Of a stretch of DNA of 61,618 bases, positions 26,409 to 34,892 are shown one piece after another (positions within the stretch are counted from its first letter, which is position 1; each line of letters starts with the position of its first letter). A program made the translations under genes and the position numbers. The notes below the pieces were generated by a model. The model was given only the letters and a program-made list of their open reading frames with translations, ran no database searches and was not told where the DNA came from. This stretch comes from Catellatospora paridis. Lineage in GTDB: Bacteria > Actinomycetota > Actinomycetes > Mycobacteriales > Micromonosporaceae. The stretch spans positions 1 through 61,618 of the forward strand of contig NZ_ML769322.1 in the NCBI RefSeq assembly GCF_009720365.1, written 5' to 3'.

Positions 26409-27672
26409 CGGCTGCCCTGGGCGCTGCCACCGGCTGTCGTGCGGTTGTCTTCGGACCCCGGAGCAGCTTCGCGATGTGCTTGATCTCTTCCGCGCTGACG
26501 TTCGCGTCGAGGTGGCTGCGGAAGCCGGCGAAGTTGTGTTTGTACAGGAAGTCCACGTCGACCCCATGCGCCAGCATCGTGGAGCGGACGGGCCAGTACC
26601 TCCGCACCCGTTCGGCGAGCTCGCGGCGGTGTCGGGTGATGGCGTGCGGCGCGATCGAGCCGTAGCGCCGATCGGGGTCATGGACCGCTTGGCGAGCCAG
26701 GTCGTCTCCCCAGAACTCGAGCGTCCACCCCGGCCACAGCTCTGCCCACTGTTCCCGCAGGCCGCACAACGGCTCCACGCTCCACAGCCCGGCCTGCCGG
26801 GTGGCCGCATCAAGGTGCAGGCCGGCTGTCAGCTCGTCACCGGAGGCGGCCTGCCGAAGCTCGGGTCCGGCGGCGACCAACTCGACCAGGTCCGGCCCCA
26901 TGAGCCAGCACTGCCTCACCAGATCGGCGCTCAACCCGTAGCGGCGCACCAGCCCGTCGGTGCCCCGGATCGTGACCACGGACTGGAGAGTGTCGCCCGG
27001 CTCGAAGTCGCTGCACCCGACCAGCTCCGGCCGACCTTCGTCACGCGCGGACTCCGGATCGAGTCCCACATACGCCATCAGGTTTCCGATACCGTCGTAC
27101 GCCCATCGGATCTCCCAGCCGGACCAGGTCGCCGCGTACGCCTGCAGCATCGCCGCCCGATAGGCCACCCCGTTGAACGTGGTGTTGAACAGCAGGAGAA
27201 TCCGCCTGTCGACGTCGATCAGCACACCGCCCTTGCACAGGACGTCGTCGAACCAGTGATCGTCCACATAGTCACCGGCATGGGCCAGCCAGCGCAGCAC
27301 GACCTCCGGGCCGGGCGCGAAGAGGTAGTCGATCCCGTCGCCCGCACCACCGCCCTGCGCGTACACGGTGAACTCGCCGTCGCGCACGACGACGTAATTG
27401 ACGCTGCTGCTCACCGGGCTCACCCTAGCGACGAAGACGACCGGCTCGTGCGGCAGCAGACCTTCGCGGCAGTTCTCATAGAACCTGGTCATCCGCGAGA
27501 TCTGCGCCAGGCCCAGCCGGTGCTCGTCGTCGCCGAACACCCCGATGTCGACCCCGGTCAGATTGATGCCGCCCGACCAGCTCATGCCGCAGACGAAGGG
27601 ACGGTACAGGCGTTCGCCCGACCACGCCGCCAGCACCTCCTGGCGGCTCATGCCGAAGGTGACATCCGGCAA
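26386..27672 (-). CDS. Hypothetical protein, 428 aa
   Basis: I do not recognise this protein. It is probably cytosolic, with no signal peptide or membrane helix, acidic and rich in Trp and Tyr. The C-terminal third (DVDFLYKHNFAGFRSHLDANVSA-like region and a basic tail) could be separate from the N-terminal part that begins GMSRQEVLAAW. The TTG at 27672 gives the longest frame; an in-frame ATG at 27651 is also plausible. The stop codon lies inside the terminator palindrome. Divergent from the membrane protein/regulator pair. Confidence 0.55.
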   Translation of the reverse strand: MPDVTFGMSRQEVLAAWSGERLYRPFVCGMSWSGGINLTGVDIGVFGDDEHRLGLAQISRMTRFYENCREGLLPHEPVVFVARVSPVSSSVNYVVVRDGEFTVYAQGGGAGDGIDYLFAPGPEVVLRWLAHAGDYVDDHWFDDVLCKGGVLIDVDRRILLLFNTTFNGVAYRAAMLQAYAATWSGWEIRWAYDGIGNLMAYVGLDPESARDEGRPELVGCSDFEPGDTLQSVVTIRGTDGLVRRYGLSADLVRQCWLMGPDLVELVAAGPELRQAASGDELTAGLHLDAATRQAGLWSVEPLCGLREQWAELWPGWTLEFWGDDLARQAVHDPDRRYGSIAPHAITRHRRELAERVRRYWPVRSTMLAHGVDVDFLYKHNFAGFRSHLDANVSAEEIKHIAKLLRGPKTTARQPVAAPRAAAEGGALS

Positions 27673-27786
27673 CTTGGAGGCGCACCCCGTATCCGGCGAT
27701 CAGCTGCACAGCCACGGCGGCAAGCCTAACGGCTTTGTCGTGTCGAATCTCTTGCGCAGAAAGGTCTGTAATGCAAAGCTAACTGC

Positions 27787-28497
27787 ATGACACACGACTC
27801 TGTGCCATCGGCAAACAGCCCTCGCGAGCTGCTGACAGCCGTGAGTGACCTGACCCGCCGCGTCCGTGTCGCCCAACGCGGCACCTGGTTCCCGCTGCTG
27901 GTCTTCGCCGTGATCACCCTGGTCGCGATCCCCGTCGAGCGATACGCCCCCCAGCTCGGCCCGTGCCAGGCAGGCCCCGAGGAGGGCACCCTCGTCTGCG
28001 CCGCCTCGGTCGCCTCCACGGCCGTGTACTGGCCGGTCGCCCTGATGCTCGCCTATGCGGCGATCGCCGTCTTCTACGTCCGCCAGTCCAGGCAGCGCGG
28101 TCTGGGCACCCCCATCCGCCCCTACGTCGTCGTCGGCGTCGTCCTCGCCGTCCTGTTGGCGGGCGCGTCGCTGTGGCTGGCGTATCACCCGCTCGCGCCC
28201 TTCTCTGCCGCCCCGAGCGAGTTCACCCCGACCATGCACGCGGTCTCCTGGCTGGCTTCGCCACTCACGGTGATCGGCTTTGCCCTGCTCGTGCTGGCGT
28301 GGGTGGAACGCCACTGGGCGCTGCTCGCTTACACCGCCGTCTACCTGGTCATCGGGCTCGTGCAGGGCGGTCAGGTCATCCAGTCGTCGTCGCGGTGGTT
28401 CTTCCTGCCGTACCTGCTCGTCCCGGCGGTGGTGCTGCTACTGGGCAGTGCCGCCTTCGCCCTGTTCCGGCCGGTCGGCGAGGCACAGCCCCGATGA
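27787..28497 (+). CDS. Multipass membrane protein of unknown function
   Basis: Membrane protein of 236 residues with about six hydrophobic helices and a small extracytoplasmic loop containing two Cys (GPCQAG and LVCAAS), which may form a disulfide. No family is recognised. Its stop overlaps the ATG of the following helix-turn-helix gene (ATGA), so the two are cotranscribed, and the regulator may control this protein. The 114-base gap to the divergent 26386-27672 gene is AT-richer than its surroundings and probably holds both promoters. Confidence 0.65.
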   Translation: MTHDSVPSANSPRELLTAVSDLTRRVRVAQRGTWFPLLVFAVITLVAIPVERYAPQLGPCQAGPEEGTLVCAASVASTAVYWPVALMLAYAAIAVFYVRQSRQRGLGTPIRPYVVVGVVLAVLLAGASLWLAYHPLAPFSAAPSEFTPTMHAVSWLASPLTVIGFALLVLAWVERHWALLAYTAVYLVIGLVQGGQVIQSSSRWFFLPYLLVPAVVLLLGSAAFALFRPVGEAQPR

Positions 28498-28829
28498 CCG
28501 ACCATCCCGCCAACGGCCTCGACGACGTGGTCCACCAGCGCGTCCGATTGGGCATCATGGCCATCGCGCACCAGGCCCGACAGGTGGAGTTCGGTTTCCT
28601 GCGCACGACCCTGCAGCTGACCGCCGGCAACCTCGGACAGCACCTGACCGTGCTGGAGAAGGCCGAGCTGATCCAGATCGAGAAGGGGTACGAGGGCAAG
28701 CGCCCCCGAACCTGGGTCACCCTCACGCCCGCCGGGCAGACCGCCCTGCGCGAGGAGATCGCCCACCTCAAACGGCTGATCCAGGAGGTCGAGCAGGCCG
28801 AGACGGCGGAGACGACCGGCGACCGCTGA
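28494..28829 (+). CDS. Winged-helix transcriptional regulator (MarR/ArsR-like)
   Basis: Small DNA-binding protein of 111 residues. DDVVHQRVRLGIMAIAHQA (about 9-27) begins the first helices, LTAGNLGQHLTVLEKAELI the recognition helix, and RPRTWVTLTPAGQTAL the beta-wing. This arrangement is typical of the single-domain HTH_27/MarR-like proteins paired with membrane proteins in actinobacteria. Translationally coupled to the upstream membrane-protein gene. Confidence 0.85.
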   Translation: MTDHPANGLDDVVHQRVRLGIMAIAHQARQVEFGFLRTTLQLTAGNLGQHLTVLEKAELIQIEKGYEGKRPRTWVTLTPAGQTALREEIAHLKRLIQEVEQAETAETTGDR

Positions 28830-28844
28830 TCGGGCGGATACGCG

Positions 28845-28882
28845 CTGCTGGGTGAGTCCCGAGTGCCGGGCTCACCCAGCAG
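28845..28882 (+). terminator. Hairpin after winged-helix regulator
   Basis: Perfect 12-bp inverted repeat CTGCTGGGTGAG (28845-28856) and CTCACCCAGCAG (28871-28882) with a 14-base loop, between convergent genes. Confidence 0.75.
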
Positions 28883-28895
28883 GGCAGATCGCTTC

Positions 28896-29633
28896 TCACG
28901 GCCTCCCGATCCGGCGTGCGATCGTAATGATCTCGCTGCTGGAGTCGGTGACAGGTCCCCGCTGCCAGTCGCCGTACTGGGCCTCGATCGCGAAACCGGC
29001 CTCGGTCAGGAACGCCGCCAGCGCCGGCGCGTCGAGGAAGCGCAGGCTCGACCGGTCGACCCGCAGCACGTCGCCGTCTGCCCCGCTGGTCGTCTCGACC
29101 AGGTGCACCACGTCGCCGACCTGCTCAACCTGGTGCCACACCCGCAAGGTACGACCCCGCGCGTCCACGACCTCCGACGCGTTCGACGGGTTCCAGTCGT
29201 CCCACGCCCGCGCCTGCGGATGGCGCGTCTCGAAGGCGAACCGGCCGCCGTCGCGCAACGCCGCCCGGATGGCGAGCAGCGACGCGCGCAGCTCGTCGTC
29301 ACCGACGAGGAACTGGAACGCGTGGCTGACCATCGTCGCCAGCTCGAACTCGCGGTCCCACCGCGCCTCGGCGGCCACCCGAGCCACCCACTCGATGTCG
29401 GTACGCCGCCGGGCCCGGTCCAGCGCCGCGAGGTCCGGGTCGAGCCCGACCAGGCGGCCGCGATGGCCGGCCTCGCGGGCCCGGTGCAGCATGCCGCCCG
29501 TGCCGCAGCCCACGTCCAGCACCGCGTCCGCGGACATCACCAGGTCGTCGTAGAACGCGTCGCTGGCGAACCTCGTTCCGTCCCATGGGTTCAGCAGGTC
29601 ATACAGGGCAGCGGCGTCGGCATCGGAGAACAT
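28896..29633 (-). CDS. Class I SAM-dependent methyltransferase
   Basis: Cytosolic methyltransferase of 245 residues with SAM-binding motif I VLDVGCGTGGML (about 38-49), motif II acidic residue LVGLDPD and motif III-like DGGRFAFET. The C-terminal sheet is complete. The family acts on diverse small molecules and the substrate is unknown. GATACT lies six bases before the ATG, compatible with a leaderless message. Stands alone. Confidence 0.85.
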   Translation of the reverse strand: MFSDADAAALYDLLNPWDGTRFASDAFYDDLVMSADAVLDVGCGTGGMLHRAREAGHRGRLVGLDPDLAALDRARRRTDIEWVARVAAEARWDREFELATMVSHAFQFLVGDDELRASLLAIRAALRDGGRFAFETRHPQARAWDDWNPSNASEVVDARGRTLRVWHQVEQVGDVVHLVETTSGADGDVLRVDRSSLRFLDAPALAAFLTEAGFAIEAQYGDWQRGPVTDSSSEIITIARRIGRP

Positions 29634-29742
29634 CGCGACAGTATCGGCGCTTCACCTGGTGCGGCCAACGGAATTAAGCAGGGCGGACGGCAGCGTCCGA
29701 CGCGACGCCACCCCCCCCGGTCCGACGCGAGCGGCCCGGCGC

Positions 29743-30543
29743 TCAGTCTGCTGACCTGGCCGCCCGGTCGACCTCGTAACGCAGCCAGATCAGGCCGTCG
29801 GTCTCGGCTTGGACCGACAGCAGCCGCAGCGACGTCGGCAATTCGCCGGGCATCAGCTGAGCTCCGTCGAACAGGGCAGGCGTGCCCTTCCCGCCGACCA
29901 GGGCGGGGAGCATGACGACGTGCAACTCGTCGACGAGTTCGGCACGCAGCAGTGCGCCGTTGAGTTCGCCGCCCGCGTTGGACACGACGCAGGTGACGCC
30001 GAGCTTGGCGGCCAGGTGGCCGAGCGCGGTGGCGGGATCGACCCGGTCCTCGCCCACGACGAGGTACGGGATCTCCTCCCGCCGCAGGAAGGCCAGGTAG
30101 TCCGCGGGCGTCGTCATGGCCACCAGGATCAGGAGCCGGTGACCGCCGCTGCTCTTCACGCTCCAGCGCACGCGTCCCCGGCTGTCCACGACGGCGAACC
30201 ACCTGCCACCGGCCGGATCGCCGGCCACGTCGTCCGGGAGGAAGTCCGTGTGCAGGTCCAGCGCCGGGTCGGCGGCGGGCAGCCCGGTCACCGGACCGGT
30301 GTCGGGGGTGACGAAGGTGCCGCTGCCTTCGAGCACGACCTGTGGCTGGTACAGCCGCTCCAGCAGCGCCGCACGGGACTGCTCGACCATAGGAGTGCTC
30401 GGTGGCTGCAGCGAACGCCACACGCGACCCGCCCCCTCGTGCAGGAGCAGCTGATCGCCGCTGAGCGCAAGCCGGCCGTCCACCGACACCACCGACGACA
30501 CCACCACGCGCGGTCGTGCCGGTTCACCTCTCGTGACATCCAT
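29743..30543 (-). CDS. RibD C-terminal domain reductase-like protein
   Basis: Cytosolic NADPH-dependent reductase-like protein of 266 residues with the RibD C-terminal/dihydrofolate-reductase fold: start VVVSSVVSVDGRLAL, CVVSNAGGELNGALLRAELVDEL near 185-210 (the usual E/GGxLx-L region), and a final ALVGGKGTPALF. In riboflavin synthesis this fold reduces a ribosylaminopyrimidine phosphate; isolated copies often have other substrates. No rib genes are adjacent. TAGAAC is exactly six bases before the ATG, indicating a leaderless mRNA. Confidence 0.8.
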   Translation of the reverse strand: MDVTRGEPARPRVVVSSVVSVDGRLALSGDQLLLHEGAGRVWRSLQPPSTPMVEQSRAALLERLYQPQVVLEGSGTFVTPDTGPVTGLPAADPALDLHTDFLPDDVAGDPAGGRWFAVVDSRGRVRWSVKSSGGHRLLILVAMTTPADYLAFLRREEIPYLVVGEDRVDPATALGHLAAKLGVTCVVSNAGGELNGALLRAELVDELHVVMLPALVGGKGTPALFDGAQLMPGELPTSLRLLSVQAETDGLIWLRYEVDRAARSAD

Positions 30544-30549
30544 TCCGGC

Positions 30550-30555
30550 GTTCTA
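30550..30555 (-). promoter_or_regulatory. -10 element TAGAAC (leaderless start)
   Basis: Minus-strand TAGAAC six bases before the ATG of the RibD-like gene. Confidence 0.5.
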
Positions 30556-30570
30556 CCAAGCACCACCGAC

Positions 30571-31032
30571 TCATTCGGCGATGCTTCGACCTGCCGTCGG
30601 CATGATCCGCAGGAGAATCCCGACGCCCAGCACCGGCAGCGCGATCAGCTTGATCCCCTCCAGTGCGATGTAGACCAGGTCCAGCATCGACTCCGGCGGT
30701 TGGCCGCCGTCGATGATCAGCTGGGCGCGCTGATCGAGCAGCGGGCGCAGCACCAGCGCCTGCGTGACCAGCAGCGCCCATAGTCCACCGGTGACGGCCC
30801 ACCGCCAACGTCCGATCGCGACCCCCAGCAGCGCCACGGTGAGCACGACGAGCAGCACGAACTCGGCGATGTTGAGCGCCTGGAAGACCAGCCGGCCGAT
30901 GCCCAGTCCGAGCGCGGTCGTGACGCCGGGAACGCGGAACTTCAGCGGCGCCTCCAGCAATGAGATGGCGGCGACCATCCCGAACCACACGAACGGCACC
31001 GCCACCTGCGCGACGGCACGGACCCTGCTCAC
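30571..31032 (-). CDS. Membrane protein coupled to SufR-like regulator
   Basis: Integral-membrane protein of 153 residues with four hydrophobic helices, starting VPFVWFGMVAAISLLEAPLKF. No named family is certain. The GTG start overlaps the stop of the regulator gene (GTGA), so both come from one transcript and the protein probably serves the same response. The regulator is divergent from a truncated haemoglobin gene, which raises a possible link to NO or redox metabolism. Confidence 0.7.
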   Translation of the reverse strand: MSRVRAVAQVAVPFVWFGMVAAISLLEAPLKFRVPGVTTALGLGIGRLVFQALNIAEFVLLVVLTVALLGVAIGRWRWAVTGGLWALLVTQALVLRPLLDQRAQLIIDGGQPPESMLDLVYIALEGIKLIALPVLGVGILLRIMPTAGRSIAE

Positions 31033-31730
31033 CGCGACTCCCTGTGCCTGATCTCGGCGGCGCACACGCCCGGCCGCACGAACGGATACAGCTCCGCGTC
31101 GAACGCCTGCGGCGCCAGCCCGTCGACGGTGCCGCGCAGCAGCCCCAGGTGCACGCCGCACACCACGTCGGGGTGCCGCCGTGCCACGTCGAGGAACGGA
31201 CAGGCATGCAGCTCGATCCGGGCGGCCTCGTCGTGCGGCGTGCGCACGGGATCGAAGCCGAGTTCGGCGAACAAGGCGGTGGCCCGTACCGCGGCTTCGT
31301 CGAGCGTGGCCGTCGCGCCCGTGGTGGCCGGGTCCACCGCGCGGGTCGGCGCGGCCGCCGTGTCTGCGGGTCCCGCGCCGGCGGGGGCCGCGCGGTGCAG
31401 CCAGCGGCGGCCGGCACGCTGGGCCAGCGCGGAGCCGTCGCGGTCGTCGAGCTGACCGGCGAGCATCTCCGCCAGCAGCGCGTAGCCGCCTGCCCCGGCG
31501 GCGGGCGTCACACCGGCGTACACCGCCTGCGGGCGGCCGGGACCGCCGCGCGGCACGCTGGCCTGCACCACATAACCGGCCTCGATCAGGACTTTCAGGT
31601 GGAAACGCACCGTATTCGGGTGCAACCCGGTGGCCTGCGCCAGCGCGACCGCGTCCTGCGGCGCGTCAGCCTGGCGCAGCATGTCCAGCACGCGCCGGCG
31701 GCTGGCCACCGCGAGTGCGCCGTAGGTCAT
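31029..31730 (-). CDS. SufR-like HTH regulator with C-terminal cysteines
   Basis: Transcription factor of 233 residues. The N-terminal winged helix-turn-helix (about 5-60: LAQATGLHPNTVRFHLKVL) is of the ArsR/SufR type. The C-terminal domain has CPFLDVARRHPDVVC (two Cys 13 residues apart) plus a third Cys in FVRPGVC, the pattern of regulators thought to hold an Fe-S cluster. The ATG at 31730 is adjacent to the inverted repeat ATCGT-CACCC-ACGAT. Divergent from the truncated haemoglobin, with which it probably shares an operator. Confidence 0.8.
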   Translation of the reverse strand: MTYGALAVASRRRVLDMLRQADAPQDAVALAQATGLHPNTVRFHLKVLIEAGYVVQASVPRGGPGRPQAVYAGVTPAAGAGGYALLAEMLAGQLDDRDGSALAQRAGRRWLHRAAPAGAGPADTAAAPTRAVDPATTGATATLDEAAVRATALFAELGFDPVRTPHDEAARIELHACPFLDVARRHPDVVCGVHLGLLRGTVDGLAPQAFDAELYPFVRPGVCAAEIRHRESR

Positions 31731-31745
31731 ATCGTCACCCACGAT
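31731..31745. promoter_or_regulatory. Candidate operator ATCGT-N5-ACGAT
   Basis: Inverted repeat with 5-bp arms located directly at the start of the SufR-like gene. It lies beside an AT-rich TATATACGAT stretch that is the likely promoter for the divergent haemoglobin gene. Confidence 0.55.
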
Positions 31746-31785
31746 CCGAATATATACGATGGCCATAGTAAAAAAGGAGGAGCCC

Positions 31786-32199
31786 GTGCGCACCGACATC
31801 ACCGACCGCGCCGACGTCACCGGCGTCGTGACCGACTTCTACACCCGGGTGTACGCCGACGACCTGCTCGGCCCGATCTTCATCGACATCGCCCGGATGG
31901 ACCTCCCTGCGCACCTGCCGATCATGTCCGACTTCTGGGAGACGGTGCTGCTGCGGACCGGCAGCTACCGTCGCAACGCCCTGCAGGTGCACTTCGACCT
32001 CAACCGGCTGGTGCGGCTGGAGCAGGTCCACTTCGACCGCTGGCTGCTGCTGTGGCGGGCGACCGTCGACGACCGTCACGCGGGCCCTGTCGCCGAGCTG
32101 GCGAAGACGCAGGCCGGCCGGATCGCCGGGGCGATCGGGCGACGCCTGGCCGGGGCGACCGGCAGCGAGCACGTCACCATCGCGACCGTCAGACCGTGA
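31786..32199 (+). CDS. Group III truncated haemoglobin
   Basis: Haem protein of about 137 residues of the truncated-haemoglobin superfamily, group III: DFYTRVYADDLLGPIFID near the start, HLPIMSDFWETVLLRTGSY in the middle, and VHFDLNRLVRLEQVHFDRWL containing the proximal His region. Such proteins bind O2 or NO and are proposed to aid NO detoxification. The GTG at 31786 is preferred because AAGGAGGAG lies just before it; an ATG at 31759 in the same frame would include that Shine-Dalgarno sequence. Probably regulated by the divergent SufR-like protein. Confidence 0.85.
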   Translation: MRTDITDRADVTGVVTDFYTRVYADDLLGPIFIDIARMDLPAHLPIMSDFWETVLLRTGSYRRNALQVHFDLNRLVRLEQVHFDRWLLLWRATVDDRHAGPVAELAKTQAGRIAGAIGRRLAGATGSEHVTIATVRP

Positions 32200-32269
32200 C
32201 CTGCGTTCGCGGCACCGAACTCCCATACTGGACGGAGTCGGCAGGAGCGCAGTGAGGGGAACCCGGCCC

Positions 32270-32710
32270 ATGTCAGGCTCGAAGACGATCACCGTAGGCC
32301 TGCTCGCGCTGGCCCTGGCGGCCGGCACGACCGCGTGCTCACCGGCGACAAGCCCACCGGAGCCGACCGCGTACCAGGTGTCGGTGGATCTGTTCTCCGG
32401 CCGGGAGAACCCCGAAACCTCGCTGAGCTCCCCCGTCGCCGAGCGGATCCACCGGGACCTGGACAGCCGGGCCGCCGAGTTCCAGGACGTGCCCGAGCCG
32501 GCCGCCCCGCTCGGCTTCCGCGGATTCGTCGTCACGCCGGGTAGCGGTCCCGGTCCCCACCCCGTGCTCCGCGTCACCCAGGACACGGTGTACGCGGTCC
32601 GCGACGGCGCCTACCGGAAACTCGCCGACCCGACCGGTACGTACTACCGCGCCATCCTGGACGACGTGCGGCCCCGGCTGCCCCGGGACGTCGTCGAGGT
32701 GCTGCCGTGA
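32270..32710 (+). CDS. Secreted lipoprotein of unknown function
   Basis: Predicted lipoprotein of about 146 residues. The signal peptide ends with the lipobox ALAAGTTAC. The mature part has SVDLFSGRENPETSL and a C-terminal TYYRAILDDVRPRLP, with no motif that I can assign. An alternative GTG start at 32252 has GGAG four bases upstream. The product should be anchored outside the cytoplasmic membrane. Function unknown. Confidence 0.6.
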   Translation: MSGSKTITVGLLALALAAGTTACSPATSPPEPTAYQVSVDLFSGRENPETSLSSPVAERIHRDLDSRAAEFQDVPEPAAPLGFRGFVVTPGSGPGPHPVLRVTQDTVYAVRDGAYRKLADPTGTYYRAILDDVRPRLPRDVVEVLP

Positions 32711-32733
32711 CCGCACCGACGCCGTCGTTTCAC

Positions 32734-32764
32734 TTGACAATGCCGCGGTGGGTTCGGCTAGCCT
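32734..32764 (+). promoter_or_regulatory. Promoter TTGACA-N19-TAGCCT
   Basis: Consensus -35 box TTGACA (32734-32739) and TAGCCT (32759-32764) with a long 19-base spacer, about 130 bases before the kinase-like gene at 32896. The rest of the 185-base gap shows no gene. Confidence 0.45.
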
Positions 32765-32895
32765 CGATCCAGCGCGTTCGGGTACGCGCCGAGACTCGCC
32801 GGAAGGCTCGAAGCCACCCCGCCTGACATCAGGTTGGGCGACGCTTGCCGACGCTCTCATCCGCCTGTGCGAGTCCGGGCGTGGAGGGTGCTCAG

Positions 32896-34071
32896 ATGAA
32901 GACTCTGCCCGACAACCCCGACCTCGACCACCTGCGCCGGCAGGCCAAAGACCTGCTCGCCGGGCTGCGCGACGGCAATCCGCGGGCGGCGCTGGCCGAC
33001 GCGCAGGCATCCCTGGCCGAGCAGTACGGGTTCCGCACCTGGGCCGAGCTCAAGGCCGAGGTCGACCACCGGCGCGGACAGGCCGACGTCGCCGATCCCG
33101 CGCTGGCCAGGCAGCTCGCGGCCCGGTTCGGGCTGGGCGAGGTGACCAGTCCGATGCGCTCGGTGTCGCGTCCCGACGAGATGGGCCGCCGCTGGACGCT
33201 GGAGACCGATCGCGGCAGGTGGGCTCCGCGCACCGTCGACGACGTGTTCCCGGTGACCGACGGCGAGCAGAACACCCGGTTCCAGGAGGCCGCGGCACGG
33301 GCGGGCGTGACGTTGCCCGCCCCGGTCCGCAGCGTCTCCGGTGCCGCGGTCGAGCTGGTGGAGGGCAGCCTGTGGCGCGTCTACGAGTGGCGGCACTCGG
33401 GGCCGCCGCTGGCCGCGCCGGTCAGTGCGTCGATCACCCGGGTGGTCGGCGACACGCTCGCCGTGATCCACGGCCTGCGCTTCCCGGCGAGCGGCGTCTG
33501 CCCGTGGAGTTCGGTGCGGCTGTGGACCGCGAGCTGGGCGGACCTCGCCGATGTCGTCGCCGCGAAGGGCGTCGACTGGGCTCCGGCGCTGGCCGCGGCG
33601 GTGCCCGTGCTGTCCGGGTTGGCGGCCGTCGGGCAGGGCGCGACGGTGCCGGAGCCGGTGCAGTGCCACAACAACGTCAGCCCCGGCAACGTACGGCTCG
33701 GCACGGGCGGGAGCCTCATCCTCACCGGGTGGGAACACGCGGCTGGGCTGCCACCGGCCTGGGAGCTGTCCGCGGCGCTGGCCTCCTGGGCGGTCGACCC
33801 CAACGGCGGTGTCAACGCCGCCGGGGCCCGTGCCCTGCTGGCCGGGTATCGCGCCCGGGCCGGTGCGCTGCCGCCGTTGAGCCTCGACACGTTCCGCGGC
33901 GCGGCGACGGGCCTGCTGAACTACGTCGCCGGGCAGGTCGACGTGGCCCTGACCGCCCACGGTGAGCAGGACGTCCGGTACGCGGACCGCAACATGCGGC
34001 ACCTGCTGACCCACCTGCCGTCCCGGACGACGTACGAGCGGGTCCTCGACGCCGCGCTGGCCACGGCCTGA
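32896..34071 (+). CDS. Kinase-fold protein with degraded catalytic motif (APH-like)
   Basis: Cytosolic protein of 391 residues. Residues 1-55 (DHLRRQAKDLLAGL, YGFRTWAELKAEVDH) match the short N-terminal module often seen before ankyrin repeats in actinobacterial proteins. The C-terminal two-thirds resemble aminoglycoside/choline phosphotransferases: QCHNNVSPGNV stands where the catalytic loop HGDxxxxN is expected, with the catalytic Asp replaced by Asn. The following metal loop is LILTGWEHA instead of the usual IDW. Both key acidic residues appear lost, so it is probably a pseudokinase. GGAGG precedes the ATG. Confidence 0.7.
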   Translation: MKTLPDNPDLDHLRRQAKDLLAGLRDGNPRAALADAQASLAEQYGFRTWAELKAEVDHRRGQADVADPALARQLAARFGLGEVTSPMRSVSRPDEMGRRWTLETDRGRWAPRTVDDVFPVTDGEQNTRFQEAAARAGVTLPAPVRSVSGAAVELVEGSLWRVYEWRHSGPPLAAPVSASITRVVGDTLAVIHGLRFPASGVCPWSSVRLWTASWADLADVVAAKGVDWAPALAAAVPVLSGLAAVGQGATVPEPVQCHNNVSPGNVRLGTGGSLILTGWEHAAGLPPAWELSAALASWAVDPNGGVNAAGARALLAGYRARAGALPPLSLDTFRGAATGLLNYVAGQVDVALTAHGEQDVRYADRNMRHLLTHLPSRTTYERVLDAALATA

Positions 34072-34086
34072 CGTACGCGGCTGTTG

Positions 34087-34132
34087 GGAAGGGCACCTTC
34101 TACATCGGAAACCGATAGGAAGGTGCCCTTCC
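34087..34132. terminator. Bidirectional terminator with nested stem
   Basis: Perfect 14-bp inverted repeat GGAAGGGCACCTTC (34087-34100 with 34119-34132) whose loop forms an inner stem ATCGG-AAA-CCGAT. Lies between the convergent kinase-like and ABC permease genes. Confidence 0.8.
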
Positions 34133-34136
34133 TTCG

Positions 34137-34892
34137 TCAGGAGCCGAGACGGCGGTGGCGGTGGACGGAGAGGGGAAGGAAGATCGCGGTGAGCAGGAGT
34201 GGCCAGAGCGCGGCCAGCAGCATGGCGTGGTCGGGGATCAGGCCGGGGTTGCCGAACAGGTCGCGGGACGCGGCGGCGGTGGCCGACAGCGGGTTCCACT
34301 GGGCGATCGTGCCCAGCCACGACGGCATGGTCGCCGGGTCGACGAAGACGCCGGACAGGAAACCCACCGGCCAGACCAGGATCTGCACCATGGTCACCGA
34401 CTCGGGTCCCTTCACGACCAGGCCGAGGAAGATGCCTACCCACAGCAGCGCGAAGCGCAGCAGCAGGAGCAGCCCGAACGCGGCGAGCGCCCGGCCCAGG
34501 CCCTCCTGCCAGCGCCAGCCCAGCGCCGCGGCCGCGCCGACCAGCACGACCAGGCCGACCGCCGAGTTCATCAGGTCGGCGAGGCAGCGCCCGAGCACGA
34601 CCGACGCCGAGTGGATCGGCAGCGACCGGAAGCGGTCGGTGACCCCCTTGGCGGCGTCCGTGGACACCGCGGTCATGGTCGCCTCCACACCGAAGAACAT
34701 GGTGAGGGCGAACATGCCCGGCATCAGGTAGTCGAAGTAGTCCTCACCGATCGCCCCGCCGAACAGCCCGCCGAACATCAGCGCGATCATCACGGTGAAC
34801 AGCCAGTTGACGATCACCCCGGCGGGCTGCTGCCGCCAGTGCGTCAGCTCCCGGCGCGCGAGCACCCACGTCTCCCCCAGCACGGCCGTCAC
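34137..34892 (-). CDS. ABC-2 type permease (DrrB-like)
   Basis: Membrane permease of 251 residues with about six hydrophobic helices, beginning with an amphipathic segment WVLARRELTHWRQQPA typical of daunorubicin-resistance DrrB proteins. Later regions LPIHSASVVLGRCLADL and GPESVTMVQILVWPVGFLSGVFV are standard in ABC-2 permeases. It would form the transmembrane part of a drug or lipid exporter with the ATPase just upstream; GTGA overlap couples them. The stop codon lies five bases from the terminator hairpin. Confidence 0.85.
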   Translation of the reverse strand: MTAVLGETWVLARRELTHWRQQPAGVIVNWLFTVMIALMFGGLFGGAIGEDYFDYLMPGMFALTMFFGVEATMTAVSTDAAKGVTDRFRSLPIHSASVVLGRCLADLMNSAVGLVVLVGAAAALGWRWQEGLGRALAAFGLLLLLRFALLWVGIFLGLVVKGPESVTMVQILVWPVGFLSGVFVDPATMPSWLGTIAQWNPLSATAAASRDLFGNPGLIPDHAMLLAALWPLLLTAIFLPLSVHRHRRLGS

